Shown: piece after piece, positions 1-7,533 of the stretch | How the letters are laid out: each line of letters begins with the position of its first letter | Position numbering within the stretch: position 1 is the stretch's first letter | Assembly (NCBI GenBank): GCA_034368805.1 | Contig: JAXMLJ010000038.1 | Span: 1-14,394 of the forward strand | Length of the DNA stretch: 14,394 nt | Source: UBA2272 sp034368805 | GTDB lineage: Bacteria; Actinomycetota; Coriobacteriia; Anaerosomatales; Anaerosomataceae | Direction of reading: 5' to 3' | Position numbers and translations under genes: made by a program | The notes under the pieces: model-generated | The model's database searches: none | What the model was told of the DNA's origin: nothing | What the model saw: the letters and a program-made list of their open reading frames with translations, nothing else

Positions 1-678
1 AAGGAGATGGGCGACACGATCACCCTCTTCGGGACGGAATTCGAGGTCGTGGGCGTCTACGAGACCGGCGAGCAGCTTCAGGACGGAGGCTCCGTCCTCC
101 GCGCGCCGGTGCTCCAGCGCCTCACCAAGAACGAGGGCAACGTGACCATCGCGTTCGTGAAAGCCGCGCCCGGCACCGACGTGACCGAACTGACCGCCCG
201 CATCGACACCGACTACGCAGACGAACTCGTCACCGTGAAGGACGCTGGCGAGATCTCGCGGTTGGACCAGGGCACGCAGATCATCAACTCGGCTACGTGG
301 ATGATCTCGGCTCTCGCCGTGATCATCGGTGGCATCGGCGTGATGAACACGATGATCATCAGCGTGTTCGACCGCGTCCGGGAGATCGGCGTCCTGAAAG
401 CGGTCGGCTGGCGACGGCGCACGGTGATGGCGATGGTGCTCGGCGAGGCCGTGATCATCGGTCTGGCATCGGTCGTCACCGGCACCGCGATCGCGATGGC
501 GGTGCTCGTACCGCTGTCGGCCACCGATGTCGCCCGTGCGTTCCTGCAGCCGGCCTACAGCGTGAACCTGTGGCTGCGCGCCACCGCCGTTGCCGTCCTC
601 GTCTCGGTCGTCGGCGGTCTGTATCCGGCGTGGAAGGCCGCCAACCTGTCCCCCGTCGAAGCCCTGCGCTACGAATAG
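1..678 (+). CDS. MacB/FtsX-type ABC transporter permease, 5' partial
   Basis: This is the C-terminal part of an integral membrane permease of the MacB/FtsX/LolC superfamily. The frame is open from base 1 (K-E before the first Met at base 7), so the true start lies upstream and about 225 residues are visible. The first ~90 residues are extracytoplasmic (periplasmic-core-like). They are followed by the FtsX domain: one helix running into the motif DRVREIGVLKAVGWRRR, a second helix around VLGEAVIIGLASVVTG, and a third ending in GGLYPAWKAANLSPVEALRYE. That last segment is the standard end of this family. Such permeases do not form a classical pore; they couple ATP hydrolysis to export or to mechanical work on lipids, peptides or drugs. 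The ATPase follows 27 bp downstream. The substrate cannot be read from the sequence. Confidence 0.93.
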   Translation, partial: KEMGDTITLFGTEFEVVGVYETGEQLQDGGSVLRAPVLQRLTKNEGNVTIAFVKAAPGTDVTELTARIDTDYADELVTVKDAGEISRLDQGTQIINSATWMISALAVIIGGIGVMNTMIISVFDRVREIGVLKAVGWRRRTVMAMVLGEAVIIGLASVVTGTAIAMAVLVPLSATDVARAFLQPAYSVNLWLRATAVAVLVSVVGGLYPAWKAANLSPVEALRYE

Positions 679-705
679 CGCACCCGTCCAGCTGAGGAGT
701 ACATC

Positions 706-1374
706 ATGGCGATCATCGAAGCCACCGGCGTGAAGAAGCACTACGACCACGGCGCGATCAAGGCGCTCGACGGCGTCGACCTCTCGATCGAACCCGGCGA
801 GTTCGTGGCGATCATCGGTCCCAGCGGCTCGGGCAAGTCGACGCTCCTGCATATGCTCGGCGCGCTCGACGCGCCCGACGAGGGCACCGTTGTGATCGAC
901 GGGGCCGACCTGGCGCACGAGCGCGACCTGGCGTCGTTTCGTCGCCGCAGCGTTGGATTCGTCTTCCAGCTCCACAACCTCATCCCCACGCTGACCGCAC
1001 TCGAGAACGTGCAGATCCCGCTGGTGGACGACGGGACCCGGCCGGCCGAGCGCACGACGCGTGCCACCGAATTGCTGAGGCGCGTAGGTCTTGCCGACCG
1101 GCTCGGCAACCTGCCGACGACGCTTTCCGGCGGAGAGCGCCAGCGTGTGGCCATTGCGCGCGCACTCGTCAATCGGCCCCGTATACTGATAGCCGACGAG
1201 CCCACCGGCGCGGTCGACTCCGAGAACAGCCGCCTGATCATGGAGCTGCTCAAGGAGCTCAACCGCGAGACCGGCATGACGCTCATCGTGGTGACGCACG
1301 ACCCGGCGGTGGCCGAGCAGGCCGACCGGGTGATTCGCGTGCTCGACGGACGGGTAGTGACGGAGGCCGCGTGA
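706..1374 (+). CDS. ABC transporter ATP-binding protein (LolD/MacB type)
   Basis: This 222-residue protein is the cytoplasmic nucleotide-binding subunit of the exporter whose permease lies just upstream. All ATPase motifs are visible: Walker A GPSGSGKST (residues 38-46), Q-loop Gln in VFQLHN (about 88), signature LSGGERQRVAIARAL (from 140), Walker B ILIADEP (160-166) with the catalytic Glu, and the H-loop His in VVTHDP (198). Length and the LSGGERQR/ADEPTGAVDS pattern match the MacB/LolD/SalX group that partners FtsX-like permeases. The start is ATG at 706 with GAGGAG at 694-699. The gene ends in a 4-bp GTGA overlap with the following TetR gene, so the two are translationally coupled. Family assignment is secure; substrate is unknown. 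Confidence 0.96.
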   Translation: MAIIEATGVKKHYDHGAIKALDGVDLSIEPGEFVAIIGPSGSGKSTLLHMLGALDAPDEGTVVIDGADLAHERDLASFRRRSVGFVFQLHNLIPTLTALENVQIPLVDDGTRPAERTTRATELLRRVGLADRLGNLPTTLSGGERQRVAIARALVNRPRILIADEPTGAVDSENSRLIMELLKELNRETGMTLIVVTHDPAVAEQADRVIRVLDGRVVTEAA

Positions 1375-1997
1375 GCGTCAGGCAGCGCAAGGATCCGGAA
1401 GTGCGACGTGCCGAGCTGGTCGCGGCGGCAGCGGCGCTGTTCTCTGAGCGCGGCGTGGCCGCCACCACCGTGAGCGACATCGTGCGCGCGGCCGGCGTGG
1501 CGCAGGGCACCTTCTACCTGTACTTCGACAGCAAGGACGACATCGTCTGCGCGGTGGCCGAGATGCTCATTGACGGCATGGTTGCGCGCATCGAATCGGC
1601 GCTCGATGATCCCGGCCGCAGCGCGGTCGAGAAGCTGGACGCCATGGCTTCAGCGCTCGTGGAGATCAACGACGAGCCCTACGAGATCGAGTTGATGGGC
1701 ATCTTCCATCGCCCTGACAACCTCGCGTTCCACGACAGCGTGAACCGCTCGATCGTCCCCCGGCTGATGCCGCACCTCGCCCGTATCATCGATCAGGGCG
1801 TGGCCGAGGGCAGCTTCGTGGCCGAAGACCCCGAGAAGTCGGCGTGGTTCATCCTCGGCGCGCTGCAGGGACTCGAGCTCGGCTTCACCGGCACCGATGA
1901 GGTCCGCGACGCGGTCGGCCAGCTCAGGGCGTTCGTGCTGCGTGGCCTCGGGCACTCAGGCGTACCGGCCCGCGGCGGTCGCGGAGGTGCTGCATGA
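1371..1997 (+). CDS. TetR/AcrR family transcriptional regulator
   Basis: This 208-residue protein is a predicted one-component repressor. The N-terminal DNA-binding domain is clear: a helix with RRAELVAAAAALFSERG, then the helix-turn-helix (about residues 33-52) ending in the typical QGTFYLYFDSKDDI of TetR proteins. The rest is the variable all-helical ligand and dimerisation domain. The GTG start at 1371 overlaps the ATPase stop (GTGA), with GGAGG at 1362-1366 inside the upstream gene; its stop overlaps the TspO-like start (ATGA). Lying inside the exporter operon, it most likely senses the exporter's substrate and represses the operon. The operon promoter lies outside the window, so no operator could be looked for. 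The tail after residue ~195 is Gly/Arg-rich and probably disordered. Confidence 0.93.
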   Translation: MSVRQRKDPEVRRAELVAAAAALFSERGVAATTVSDIVRAAGVAQGTFYLYFDSKDDIVCAVAEMLIDGMVARIESALDDPGRSAVEKLDAMASALVEINDEPYEIELMGIFHRPDNLAFHDSVNRSIVPRLMPHLARIIDQGVAEGSFVAEDPEKSAWFILGALQGLELGFTGTDEVRDAVGQLRAFVLRGLGHSGVPARGGRGGAA

Positions 1998-2380
1998 ACT
2001 GGTACGAGGAGCTCGCCAAGCCCGCATGGGCACCGCCGGCACCCGTCTTCGGCATCGTGTGGAGCATCCTGTACCCGATCATCATCGCAGCGTACGGCTA
2101 CGTCATCTACCGCATCGCTCGCGGCGAGTTCCCGCCAACGCTGCTGCTGCCGATCCTCTTGAACGTGGTCGCCAACGTCGCGTTCACGCCGATCCAGTTC
2201 GGGCTGCGCAACCTCTGGCTTGCCGAGCTCGACATCATCGTCGTGCTGGCGACGATCATCTGGTCGATGATCGCGATCTGGCCTCACGCGCGCTGGGCAT
2301 CACTCGCGCTCACCCCTTACCTCGTGTGGGTGATGATCGCGACCGCGCTGCAGTCGAGCATCACGTGGCTCAACCGCTGA
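1994..2380 (+). CDS. Short TspO/MBR (tryptophan-rich sensory) family membrane protein
   Basis: This 128-residue membrane protein belongs to the TspO/MBR (peripheral benzodiazepine receptor) family, whose members bind porphyrins and other hydrophobic ligands. Family marks are the YEELAKPAWAPP motif followed by VFGIVWSILY, the LLPILLNVVANVAF helix, and the C-terminal LTPYLVWVMIA...ITWLNR. Typical bacterial TspO has about 150-160 residues and five helices; the Lys-Pro-x-Trp-x-Pro-Pro motif normally follows helix 1. Here that motif sits at residues 9-15, so helix 1 is absent and about four helices remain. The ATG at 1994 has GGAGG at 1983-1987 and overlaps the TetR stop, so the short form is not a start-site error. 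As the last gene of an exporter/TetR operon it may handle or sense a hydrophobic ligand; that role is inference. Confidence 0.85.
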   Translation: MNWYEELAKPAWAPPAPVFGIVWSILYPIIIAAYGYVIYRIARGEFPPTLLLPILLNVVANVAFTPIQFGLRNLWLAELDIIVVLATIIWSMIAIWPHARWASLALTPYLVWVMIATALQSSITWLNR

Positions 2381-2393
2381 GCGCTTTGCGGGG

Positions 2394-2432
2394 TTGACAG
2401 GCCACCTCAGTCAGTAGATTCTGATTCTACTG
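2394..2432 (+). promoter_or_regulatory. Promoter with perfect dyad operator for the arsenic unit
   Basis: A consensus -35 TTGACA lies at 2394-2399. Possible -10 boxes are TAGATT (2415-2420, 15-bp spacer) or GATTCT (2417-2422, 17-bp spacer). Over the -10 region lies a perfect inverted repeat, CAGTAGA (2412-2418) - 7 nt - TCTACTG (2426-2432), with GATTCT also repeated at 2417, 2423 and 2432. A dyad covering the -10 is the usual arrangement for a repressor site. With arsM downstream an ArsR-type metalloid sensor is a reasonable candidate, but no arsR is in the window. The start of this element overlaps a weak stem (CAACC 2371-2375 with GGTTG 2392-2396) that might end the tspO transcript. Confidence 0.6.
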
Positions 2433-2458
2433 ATTCTGCTGACACTATGGAGGCCGCC

Positions 2459-2722
2459 ATGCCCGCATCCGACGACTGTGCTACGTGTGTTCCCGGCGGC
2501 TGCTGCGCGCTTGAGGCGGTCGTGAGCATCGATGAGCGCGGACAACTCGTGGTGCCCAAGGACGTGCGCATCCGCACCGGCATCGAGCCGGGTGACCGGC
2601 TCGCGCTGGTGAGCTACCGCGGTGAGGACGGCGGCATCTGCTGCCTGACGCTCGTCAAGGCCGACGCCATCGCCGGCGCGGTCCGCTCGGTGATCGGCCC
2701 GGCGCTCGGCCTCGATACCTGA
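2459..2722 (+). CDS. Cys-rich SpoVT/AbrB-domain protein (HgcAB-associated/HgcC-like)
   Basis: This is an 87-residue swapped-hairpin AbrB/MazE/SpoVT DNA-binding-type protein: EAVVSIDERGQLVVPKDVR (residues 19-37) followed by GIEPGDRLAL is the domain core. Unusually it is Cys-rich: CATC (7-10) and CC (15-16) precede the domain, and a further CC pair sits at 61-62 inside it. This pattern recalls proteins annotated as HgcAB-associated (HgcC), which are small AbrB-like proteins; I recognise the resemblance but no hgcA or hgcB is in the window. The start at 2459 is chosen over the ATG at 2447 because GGAGG (2449-2453) sits 5 nt before it. It lies 40 bp before arsM under the dyad-containing promoter. 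Inference: the thiols may bind As(III) or another soft metal, making this a sensor or metallochaperone. Confidence 0.82.
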   Translation: MPASDDCATCVPGGCCALEAVVSIDERGQLVVPKDVRIRTGIEPGDRLALVSYRGEDGGICCLTLVKADAIAGAVRSVIGPALGLDT

Positions 2723-2762
2723 CACCTGGCGGCGGCGGCACTGCCGCCCGAGAGGAGAACCG

Positions 2763-3605
2763 ATGGGAACCCACAACGACACGACGATCAAAGAGGCGGT
2801 CCGCGACCGCTACGCCGGGCATGCGGTCACCAAGACGTCCTGCTGCGGCGCGGGCTCGTGCTGTGGCGGCTCGGCAGCCACAGGAGCGACCGCGGTGGTC
2901 CCCGGCTCCTACGACGCTGCAGACCTCGAGGCCCTTCCCGGCGATGCCGATCTCGGGCTCGGGTGCGGCAACCCGCTCGCACTCGAGTCGCTGGCCGAGG
3001 GCGAGACCGTGGTGGACCTCGGCAGCGGCGGCGGCATCGACTGCTTCCTCGCCGCGCGCAAGGTCGGCCCGGCCGGTCGCGTCATCGGTGTCGACATGAC
3101 GCCCGAGATGATCGCGCTCGCTCGCCGCAACGCCGATCGCGGCGGCATCACCAACGTCGAGTTCCGCCTCGGCGAGATCGAAGCGCTGCCCGTGGCCGAC
3201 AAGACCGCCGACATCGTGATCTCCAACTGCGTGATCAATCTCGTACCCGACAAGCGCCGGGCGTTCGCCGAGACGTTCCGGATCACGAGACCCGGCGGCC
3301 GCATCTCGGTATCCGACATCGTGACGAGCGAACCACTGCCCGAGCTCGCGCGCGAGTCGGTGGCCGCGTACGTGGCGTGCCTCGGCGGCGCCTCCACGCT
3401 CGAGGACTACCTCGGCGCGATCGAGGAGGCCGGGTTTTCCGACGTGCGCGTGGTGAGCGACGCCGCCTACGCGATGGACGACGACGAAGCCGACGCGCTC
3501 GCGTCCTCGTTTCGCGCGAACCTGCCCGGCACCCTCGATGCCGACGAGGCCCGTCGCGTGGCGAAGCTCTTCCACAGCGTCACCGTTCAGGCGCAGCGAC
3601 CGTAA
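2763..3605 (+). CDS. arsM: Arsenite S-adenosylmethionine methyltransferase
   Basis: This 280-residue cytoplasmic enzyme is predicted to methylate As(III) with S-adenosylmethionine, giving methylated and partly volatile arsenicals. The Rossmann methyltransferase motif VVDLGSGGGIDCFLAARK (about 83-100) and the acidic GVDMTPEM (109-116) bind the cofactor. The three cysteines conserved in ArsM enzymes for arsenic binding are visible: LGCGNP (C68), SNCVINL (C156) and ACLGGA (C206). An N-terminal segment carries two CC pairs (C27-C28, C33-C34) in a Gly-rich context, probably additional thiol ligands. Start ATG 2763 has AGGAG at 2753-2757. It follows the Cys-rich SpoVT/AbrB gene by 40 bp and is convergent with the antiporter gene. 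No ArsB/Acr3 pump or ArsC is in view. Confidence 0.93.
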   Translation: MGTHNDTTIKEAVRDRYAGHAVTKTSCCGAGSCCGGSAATGATAVVPGSYDAADLEALPGDADLGLGCGNPLALESLAEGETVVDLGSGGGIDCFLAARKVGPAGRVIGVDMTPEMIALARRNADRGGITNVEFRLGEIEALPVADKTADIVISNCVINLVPDKRRAFAETFRITRPGGRISVSDIVTSEPLPELARESVAAYVACLGGASTLEDYLGAIEEAGFSDVRVVSDAAYAMDDDEADALASSFRANLPGTLDADEARRVAKLFHSVTVQAQRP

Positions 3606-3629
3606 GCGGCGGCGGCGCGAGACGTCGCC

Positions 3630-5258
3630 TCAGGCGGTAGCCGCCTCGGTGATGCGCTCCACCGCGCGCTCGGCAGCGTCTGCGAACGGCAGCAGCACGA
3701 GGTCGGCGCCCGCGGCCCGCAACCGGTCCGCGGTCTGGACGTCGTGCGCCGTCGCGGCGAACGAGCCAGTGTAGCCGTGCGCCTCAAGTGACTGCATGAG
3801 CTCGAGGTTGACCGCAGCCTCAGGCAACGTGCTCACCACCCAGGAAGCCCGCGCGAGCGGGAGTATCGATGCGATCTCCGGATCCTCGGCATCGCCGTAC
3901 TGCGCATCGATGCCACGCGCGAGGCCGCGCCTCACCCGTCCCGGGTCGAAATCGACCCCGAGCACACGCATGCCTCCCTCGGACAGGCCCACCGCAAGGT
4001 CGTCCCCGTACCTGCCGAGACCGAGCACGATCGCGTCGACCCGCGAGGGGCCGGTGGTCGACTCGGCGCGCTCGCTGTGCGCATGCTTCCGCTCGAAGAT
4101 CCGCAACGGCCCTGAGAGCAAGTCGTAGAGCTTGTGCGAGTACAGGATCAGGTACGTGGACAGGCCGATGGTGATGATCCCGACCACGGTGATGAGGCTG
4201 AGCGTCTGCTGCGTGATGTGCCCGAGTGTGACGCCGAGCGCGCCGAAGATCAGCGAGAACTCCGAGATCTGCGCCACCGTGAGACCCGCGAGGAGCGACG
4301 TGCGGCGCCGGTAGCCCATCAGGCCCATGATCGTGAGCACGATGAGCGGGTTGCCCACGAGCACGAAGACCGAGAGCGCGAGCGCGCGTGGCAACTGGTC
4401 GCCGATCGACGTCACATCCAACTTGGCGCCGAGGTCGAGGAAGAAGAACAGCAGCATGAAGTCGCGGATGCTCACGAGGCGCGTGGCGAGCGCCTCGCGA
4501 TAGCGCGTGGACGCCAGTGAGACACCGGCGATGAACGCGCCCACCTCCTTGCTGAACCCGAGGGTATCGCCCGCCGCAGCGAGCGCGACAGCCCAGGTGA
4601 TAGCGAAGAGCATGAGCATCTCGGGCGAACGCGCCAGCCGATCGAGCAGCCACGGCAACACGAACCGCGAGAGCGCGGCCACCACCACCACGAACGCGAT
4701 CCCGCTGCCGGCGATCCGGAGCGCGTCTTTGGTCGCCTCACCGGCGTCGCCGGCGAATGCGCTCAGCAGCACCATCACCACGATGACGACGATGTCCTGG
4801 ACGATGAGGAAGCCGACGGCAATACGCCCGTGAAGCGAGTCGATCTCGCGCTTGTCCGACAGCAGCTTGACGATGATGATCGTGCTCGAGAACGTGAGCG
4901 CCACCGCTACGTACAGCGCGGCCATCGGCTCGAGCCCGAGCAGGCGCGCGATCACGAAGCCGAACCCCGACGTGAAGAGCACCTGCCCCATGCCGGTGGC
5001 GAGCGCGACACGCCCCACCGAGCGGACAAGATCGACATCGAGTTTCAGGCCGACCACGAACAGCAACACGGCGATGCCGAGCTTGGCGAGCAAGTCCACC
5101 GCGTCTCGGTCCTGCACGATACCGAACCCGACCGGCCCCGCCACGAGGCCCACGGCGATGAACGCGACGATCAGCGGCTGGCGCAGGGCGGTCGCAACGG
5201 CGCCAGCGATGGCGGCAAGCGCGAGGATAAGCGCGATCTCGTGGAAGATGGACACCAT
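3630..5258 (-). CDS. CPA2 monovalent cation:proton antiporter with RCK/TrkA-N domain
   Basis: This 542-residue inner-membrane protein is of the KefB/KefC/RosB type (CPA2 family). Residues 1 to ~380 form a Na+/H+-exchanger-type domain of a dozen or so helices. Family landmarks are the TFSSTIIIVKLL segment (122-133), the Gln-Asp pair in LIVQDIVV (154-155) and GAFIAGVSLAS (240-250). A short charged linker leads to a regulatory RCK domain with the nucleotide-binding GLGRYG (413-418) and acidic D436. The RCK domain appears to be a single N-lobe; the protein stops soon after it without a TrkA-C lobe. Such proteins exchange K+ or Na+ for H+ under control of NAD(H) or other ligands. The ATG at 5258 gives a natural N-terminus but only a weak SD (AGGATCG). 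It follows the Dabb gene on the same strand, separated by a hairpin. Confidence 0.92.
   Translation of the reverse strand: MVSIFHEIALILALAAIAGAVATALRQPLIVAFIAVGLVAGPVGFGIVQDRDAVDLLAKLGIAVLLFVVGLKLDVDLVRSVGRVALATGMGQVLFTSGFGFVIARLLGLEPMAALYVAVALTFSSTIIIVKLLSDKREIDSLHGRIAVGFLIVQDIVVIVVMVLLSAFAGDAGEATKDALRIAGSGIAFVVVVAALSRFVLPWLLDRLARSPEMLMLFAITWAVALAAAGDTLGFSKEVGAFIAGVSLASTRYREALATRLVSIRDFMLLFFFLDLGAKLDVTSIGDQLPRALALSVFVLVGNPLIVLTIMGLMGYRRRTSLLAGLTVAQISEFSLIFGALGVTLGHITQQTLSLITVVGIITIGLSTYLILYSHKLYDLLSGPLRIFERKHAHSERAESTTGPSRVDAIVLGLGRYGDDLAVGLSEGGMRVLGVDFDPGRVRRGLARGIDAQYGDAEDPEIASILPLARASWVVSTLPEAAVNLELMQSLEAHGYTGSFAATAHDVQTADRLRAAGADLVLLPFADAAERAVERITEAATA
3632..3646. terminator. Small GC stem between convergent arsM and antiporter genes (weak)
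   Basis: AGGCGG-TAG-CCGCCT is a perfect 6-bp inverted repeat with a 3-nt loop. It lies at the very 3' end of the antiporter reading frame and 27 bp past the arsM stop. It could help end either convergent transcript, but there is no T-tract on either side and it overlaps coding sequence, so the call is weak. Confidence 0.25.
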
Positions 5259-5336
5259 CGGCGCGATCCTATCGGGTCGTGTCGGGAGGCTGTGCCCCCA
5301 GGATACCCGAAGTGCCAGCGGCCGTAGCCTGATGCA

Positions 5337-5366
5337 GCCGGCGGCGGACCGGACGTGGCCGCCGGC
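5337..5366 (-). terminator. GC-rich hairpin after the Dabb gene
   Basis: A perfect 9-bp inverted repeat, GCCGGCGGC (5337-5345) and GCCGCCGGC (5358-5366) with a 12-nt loop, begins one base after the Dabb stop codon on the minus strand. The position is typical of a transcription terminator or 3'-end stabiliser. No T-run follows, so it is not a classical intrinsic terminator. It would partly separate the Dabb and antiporter transcripts. Confidence 0.45.
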
Positions 5367-5367
5367 T

Positions 5368-5670
5368 TCACGCCTCGTAATCCACCACCGCGCGGTCGGT
5401 GCGGATGCGCGCCACCAGTTCCTTCACCTGCTCGTGCGCCGGATGCGCCTGGTACGCGTCGAGCGCTTCGCGCGTCTCGAACGCCGAGTACAGCGCCACG
5501 TCCCACGCGGCATCTGAGCCCTCGAAGTCGACGCCGATCTCCAGCTCGGCTATGCCCGGAACCGAGCCGCGCATCGCTTCCACAGCCGCCTTCATGCGCT
5601 CGAGATTCTCGGCCTTGGTGTAACCATCGGCCTCATCGGCAAGCTTCCAGAACACGATGTGCTTGATCAT
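5368..5670 (-). CDS. Dabb (stress-responsive A/B barrel) domain protein
   Basis: This 100-residue protein is a single Dabb-type ferredoxin-like alpha/beta barrel domain. It opens with MIKHIVFWKL, the hallmark first strand with its central His, and has a mid-protein strand around IAELEIGVDFEGSDAAWDVALYS and a helix containing ALDAYQAHPAHEQV, the usual family signature. Bacterial members are small soluble dimers, mostly of unknown function; plant relatives are stress-induced or act as cyclases. The start at 5670 is chosen because homology begins exactly there. A purine-rich SD (GGGAGG) lies upstream, at a rather long spacing of about 13 nt. The frame stays open far upstream, but that extension is charged low-complexity sequence opposite the SulP gene. 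It lies upstream of the antiporter and divergent from sulP. Confidence 0.88.
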   Translation of the reverse strand: MIKHIVFWKLADEADGYTKAENLERMKAAVEAMRGSVPGIAELEIGVDFEGSDAAWDVALYSAFETREALDAYQAHPAHEQVKELVARIRTDRAVVDYEA

Positions 5671-5877
5671 AGTGACTCGGTCCCCTCCCGTGTCGCCCGC
5701 GCGCCGGTCCGGCGGATCGGTATCCGGGGCAACGCATATCGTCGCCGTCACATTACCGCCAACAGGAGTACACTGGCCAACGCGCCTCCGGACGACGCCT
5801 GCCCGAACGAAGCCGGCGCATTCCCGCACCAAACGGACGTATACCCGCATGCTGTGTCGAGCCGAAAGGACCTGCCC
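5671..5877. other. Divergent intergenic region, Dabb / SulP
   Basis: This 207-bp stretch separates two divergently oriented genes and must hold both promoters. I see isolated -10-like hexamers (TACACT at 5769-5774 and TATACC at 5840-5845, plus strand) but no matching -35 element and no convincing operator. No RNA gene or small ORF with a credible SD was recognised. Confidence 0.4.
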
Positions 5878-7533
5878 GTGAAGCCCGCGATACTCGAAGC
5901 CTGGCGCGCCGGTCTGCTCCGCCGGGAGCACTGGCTCCCAAACCTGGCTGGCGGCGTGGTGGTCGGCGTCGTGGCGATCCCGCTCGCCATGGCCTTCGCG
6001 ATCGCAGCGGGCGCCAAGCCCGAGCAGGGACTCTACACCGCCATCGTGGCAGGACTGGTGGTCACGCTCTTCGGCGGCAGCCGGGTACAGATCGCCGGCC
6101 CCACCGGCGCTTTCGCGGTCCTGCTCGCCGGAGTGACCGCCCGATACGGCGTGGCGGGTCTGCAGACGGTCACGCTGCTCGCAGGCCTGATCTTGCTCGT
6201 GTTCGGCGTCGCGCGTCTCGGGACCGTGATCAAGTACATCCCGGAGTCGGTGGTGCTCGGATTCACCGCGGGGATCGCAGTCGTCATCTTCGTCGGCCAG
6301 TGGCCCAACTTCTTCGGACTTGAGACGCCGGCTGGTGAGCACTTCGCCGAGAAACTCGCAGGTTTGGTGGGTGCGCTGCCCTCGCTCGACCCGACGACGA
6401 CCCTGCTCGCGCTTGCGAGCGTGCTCGTGATCGTGGTGTGGCCGAGAATTCCGGCGCTTGGTCAGATCCCGGCGCCGCTCGTGGCACTCGTGAGCGGCAC
6501 GGTCTTCGTCACGCTCGCACACCCGGAGAGCGTGGCCACCATCGGCACCGCCTTCGGCGGCCTGCCGCGAGGGCTGCCGTCGTTCGCGCTACCGGGCATC
6601 CCGCTCGCGGACCTGCCCGACCTCATCCGACCGGCGTTCGCTATCGCGCTCCTCGGCGCGATCGAATCGCTACTCTCGGCTACAGTGGCCGACGGCATGA
6701 CCGGCACGAGACACGATGCCAATCAGGAACTCCTCGGACAGGGTGCGGCCAACGTGGCCGCTTCCCTGTTTGGCGGGTTCGCGGCCACCGGGGCGATCGC
6801 CCGCACCGCAACGAACATCCGCCACGGGGGCAACAGCCCGCTTGCCGGCATCGTGCACGTGGCGACCGTGTTGCTCGTCGTCGTCGCGCTTGCGCCGCTC
6901 GCCACGAACGTGCCGCTCGCAACGCTTGCGGCCATCCTGTTCGTGGTCGCGTTCAACATGAGCGACCTCGGCCGGGTGGTACGAACCGTGCGCCGCGCTC
7001 CCCGATCGGACGTGGCGGTGCTGCTCGTGACACTCGCGCTCACGGTCTTCGCCGACCTGGTGGTGGCAGTCGAGGTGGGCGTCATCCTGGCGATGCTGAA
7101 CTTCTTCCGCCGCATGACCGCGGCGGTCGGTGTGAACCTCCTCGATGCCGAGACCGCTGCCGAACACGCTCCGGAGCAGGTGGCGATCTTCGAGGACGTC
7201 CTCATCTACACGATCGAGGGACCCTTCTTCTTCGGCGCTATCGAGCAGTTCGAAGCGGCCCTGCTGCACACGCATACCGAGCCGCGCGCCATCGTCGTGA
7301 GCCTCGAACGCGTGCCGTTCGTCGACCTCACGGCACTGACCAGTCTCGAGGAGACGGTCCACCGGCTACAGAAGCGAGGGGTGGGGGTTGCGCTGTGCTG
7401 CGCCGGAGAGCGTGTCGCCGAGCGCATCGTGCGTTCGGGTGCCGGCGCCGGGCTACCGGTGCCACCGACCGCGACGCTCGGTGAGGCGATCGCCGCCGTG
7501 GGGAGGGTTCAGGAGGCAGCGCCCGGAACCTAG
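5878..7533 (+). CDS. SulP family inorganic anion transporter with STAS domain
   Basis: This 551-residue inner-membrane protein is of the SulP/SLC26 family, which moves sulfate, bicarbonate or other anions. The membrane domain opens with WLPNLAGGVVVGVVAIPLAMAFAIAAG, continues through GLYTAIVAGLV and the conserved QIAGPTGAFAVLL (71-83), and ends around residue 430. A C-terminal STAS domain follows, from about VAIFEDVLIYTIEGPFFFGA to the end, with the conserved strand VPFVDLTAL (Asp about 483). I choose the GTG at 5878, preceded by AAAGGA (5865-5870) with 7-nt spacing, because family homology begins there. The Met at 5659 would add 73 residues of unrelated sequence. The gene is convergent with the GNAT gene only 13 bp away. 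Sulfate and bicarbonate are equally possible substrates; no sulfur-assimilation or carbonic anhydrase gene is nearby to decide. Confidence 0.93.
   Translation: MKPAILEAWRAGLLRREHWLPNLAGGVVVGVVAIPLAMAFAIAAGAKPEQGLYTAIVAGLVVTLFGGSRVQIAGPTGAFAVLLAGVTARYGVAGLQTVTLLAGLILLVFGVARLGTVIKYIPESVVLGFTAGIAVVIFVGQWPNFFGLETPAGEHFAEKLAGLVGALPSLDPTTTLLALASVLVIVVWPRIPALGQIPAPLVALVSGTVFVTLAHPESVATIGTAFGGLPRGLPSFALPGIPLADLPDLIRPAFAIALLGAIESLLSATVADGMTGTRHDANQELLGQGAANVAASLFGGFAATGAIARTATNIRHGGNSPLAGIVHVATVLLVVVALAPLATNVPLATLAAILFVVAFNMSDLGRVVRTVRRAPRSDVAVLLVTLALTVFADLVVAVEVGVILAMLNFFRRMTAAVGVNLLDAETAAEHAPEQVAIFEDVLIYTIEGPFFFGAIEQFEAALLHTHTEPRAIVVSLERVPFVDLTALTSLEETVHRLQKRGVGVALCCAGERVAERIVRSGAGAGLPVPPTATLGEAIAAVGRVQEAAPGT

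Noticed and set aside
2394..2432. A MerR-type promoter at the arsenic unit
   Set aside because: MerR sites lie between -35 and -10 with a 19-20-bp spacer; here the dyad covers and follows the -10 region, which fits simple repression better.
2655..3575. A 306-codon minus frame opposite arsM
   Set aside because: The plus strand encodes a complete ArsM with its three conserved cysteines; the minus frame is a shadow.
5659..5877. An upstream ATG giving a 624-residue SulP protein
   Set aside because: The extra 73 residues show no family similarity and overlap the Dabb gene start; the GTG at 5878 has a well-placed AAAGGA and begins the family N-terminus.
5368..6522. A 384-codon minus frame that would extend the Dabb protein
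   Set aside because: The Dabb fold begins at Met 5670; the extension is charged low-complexity sequence antisense to sulP.
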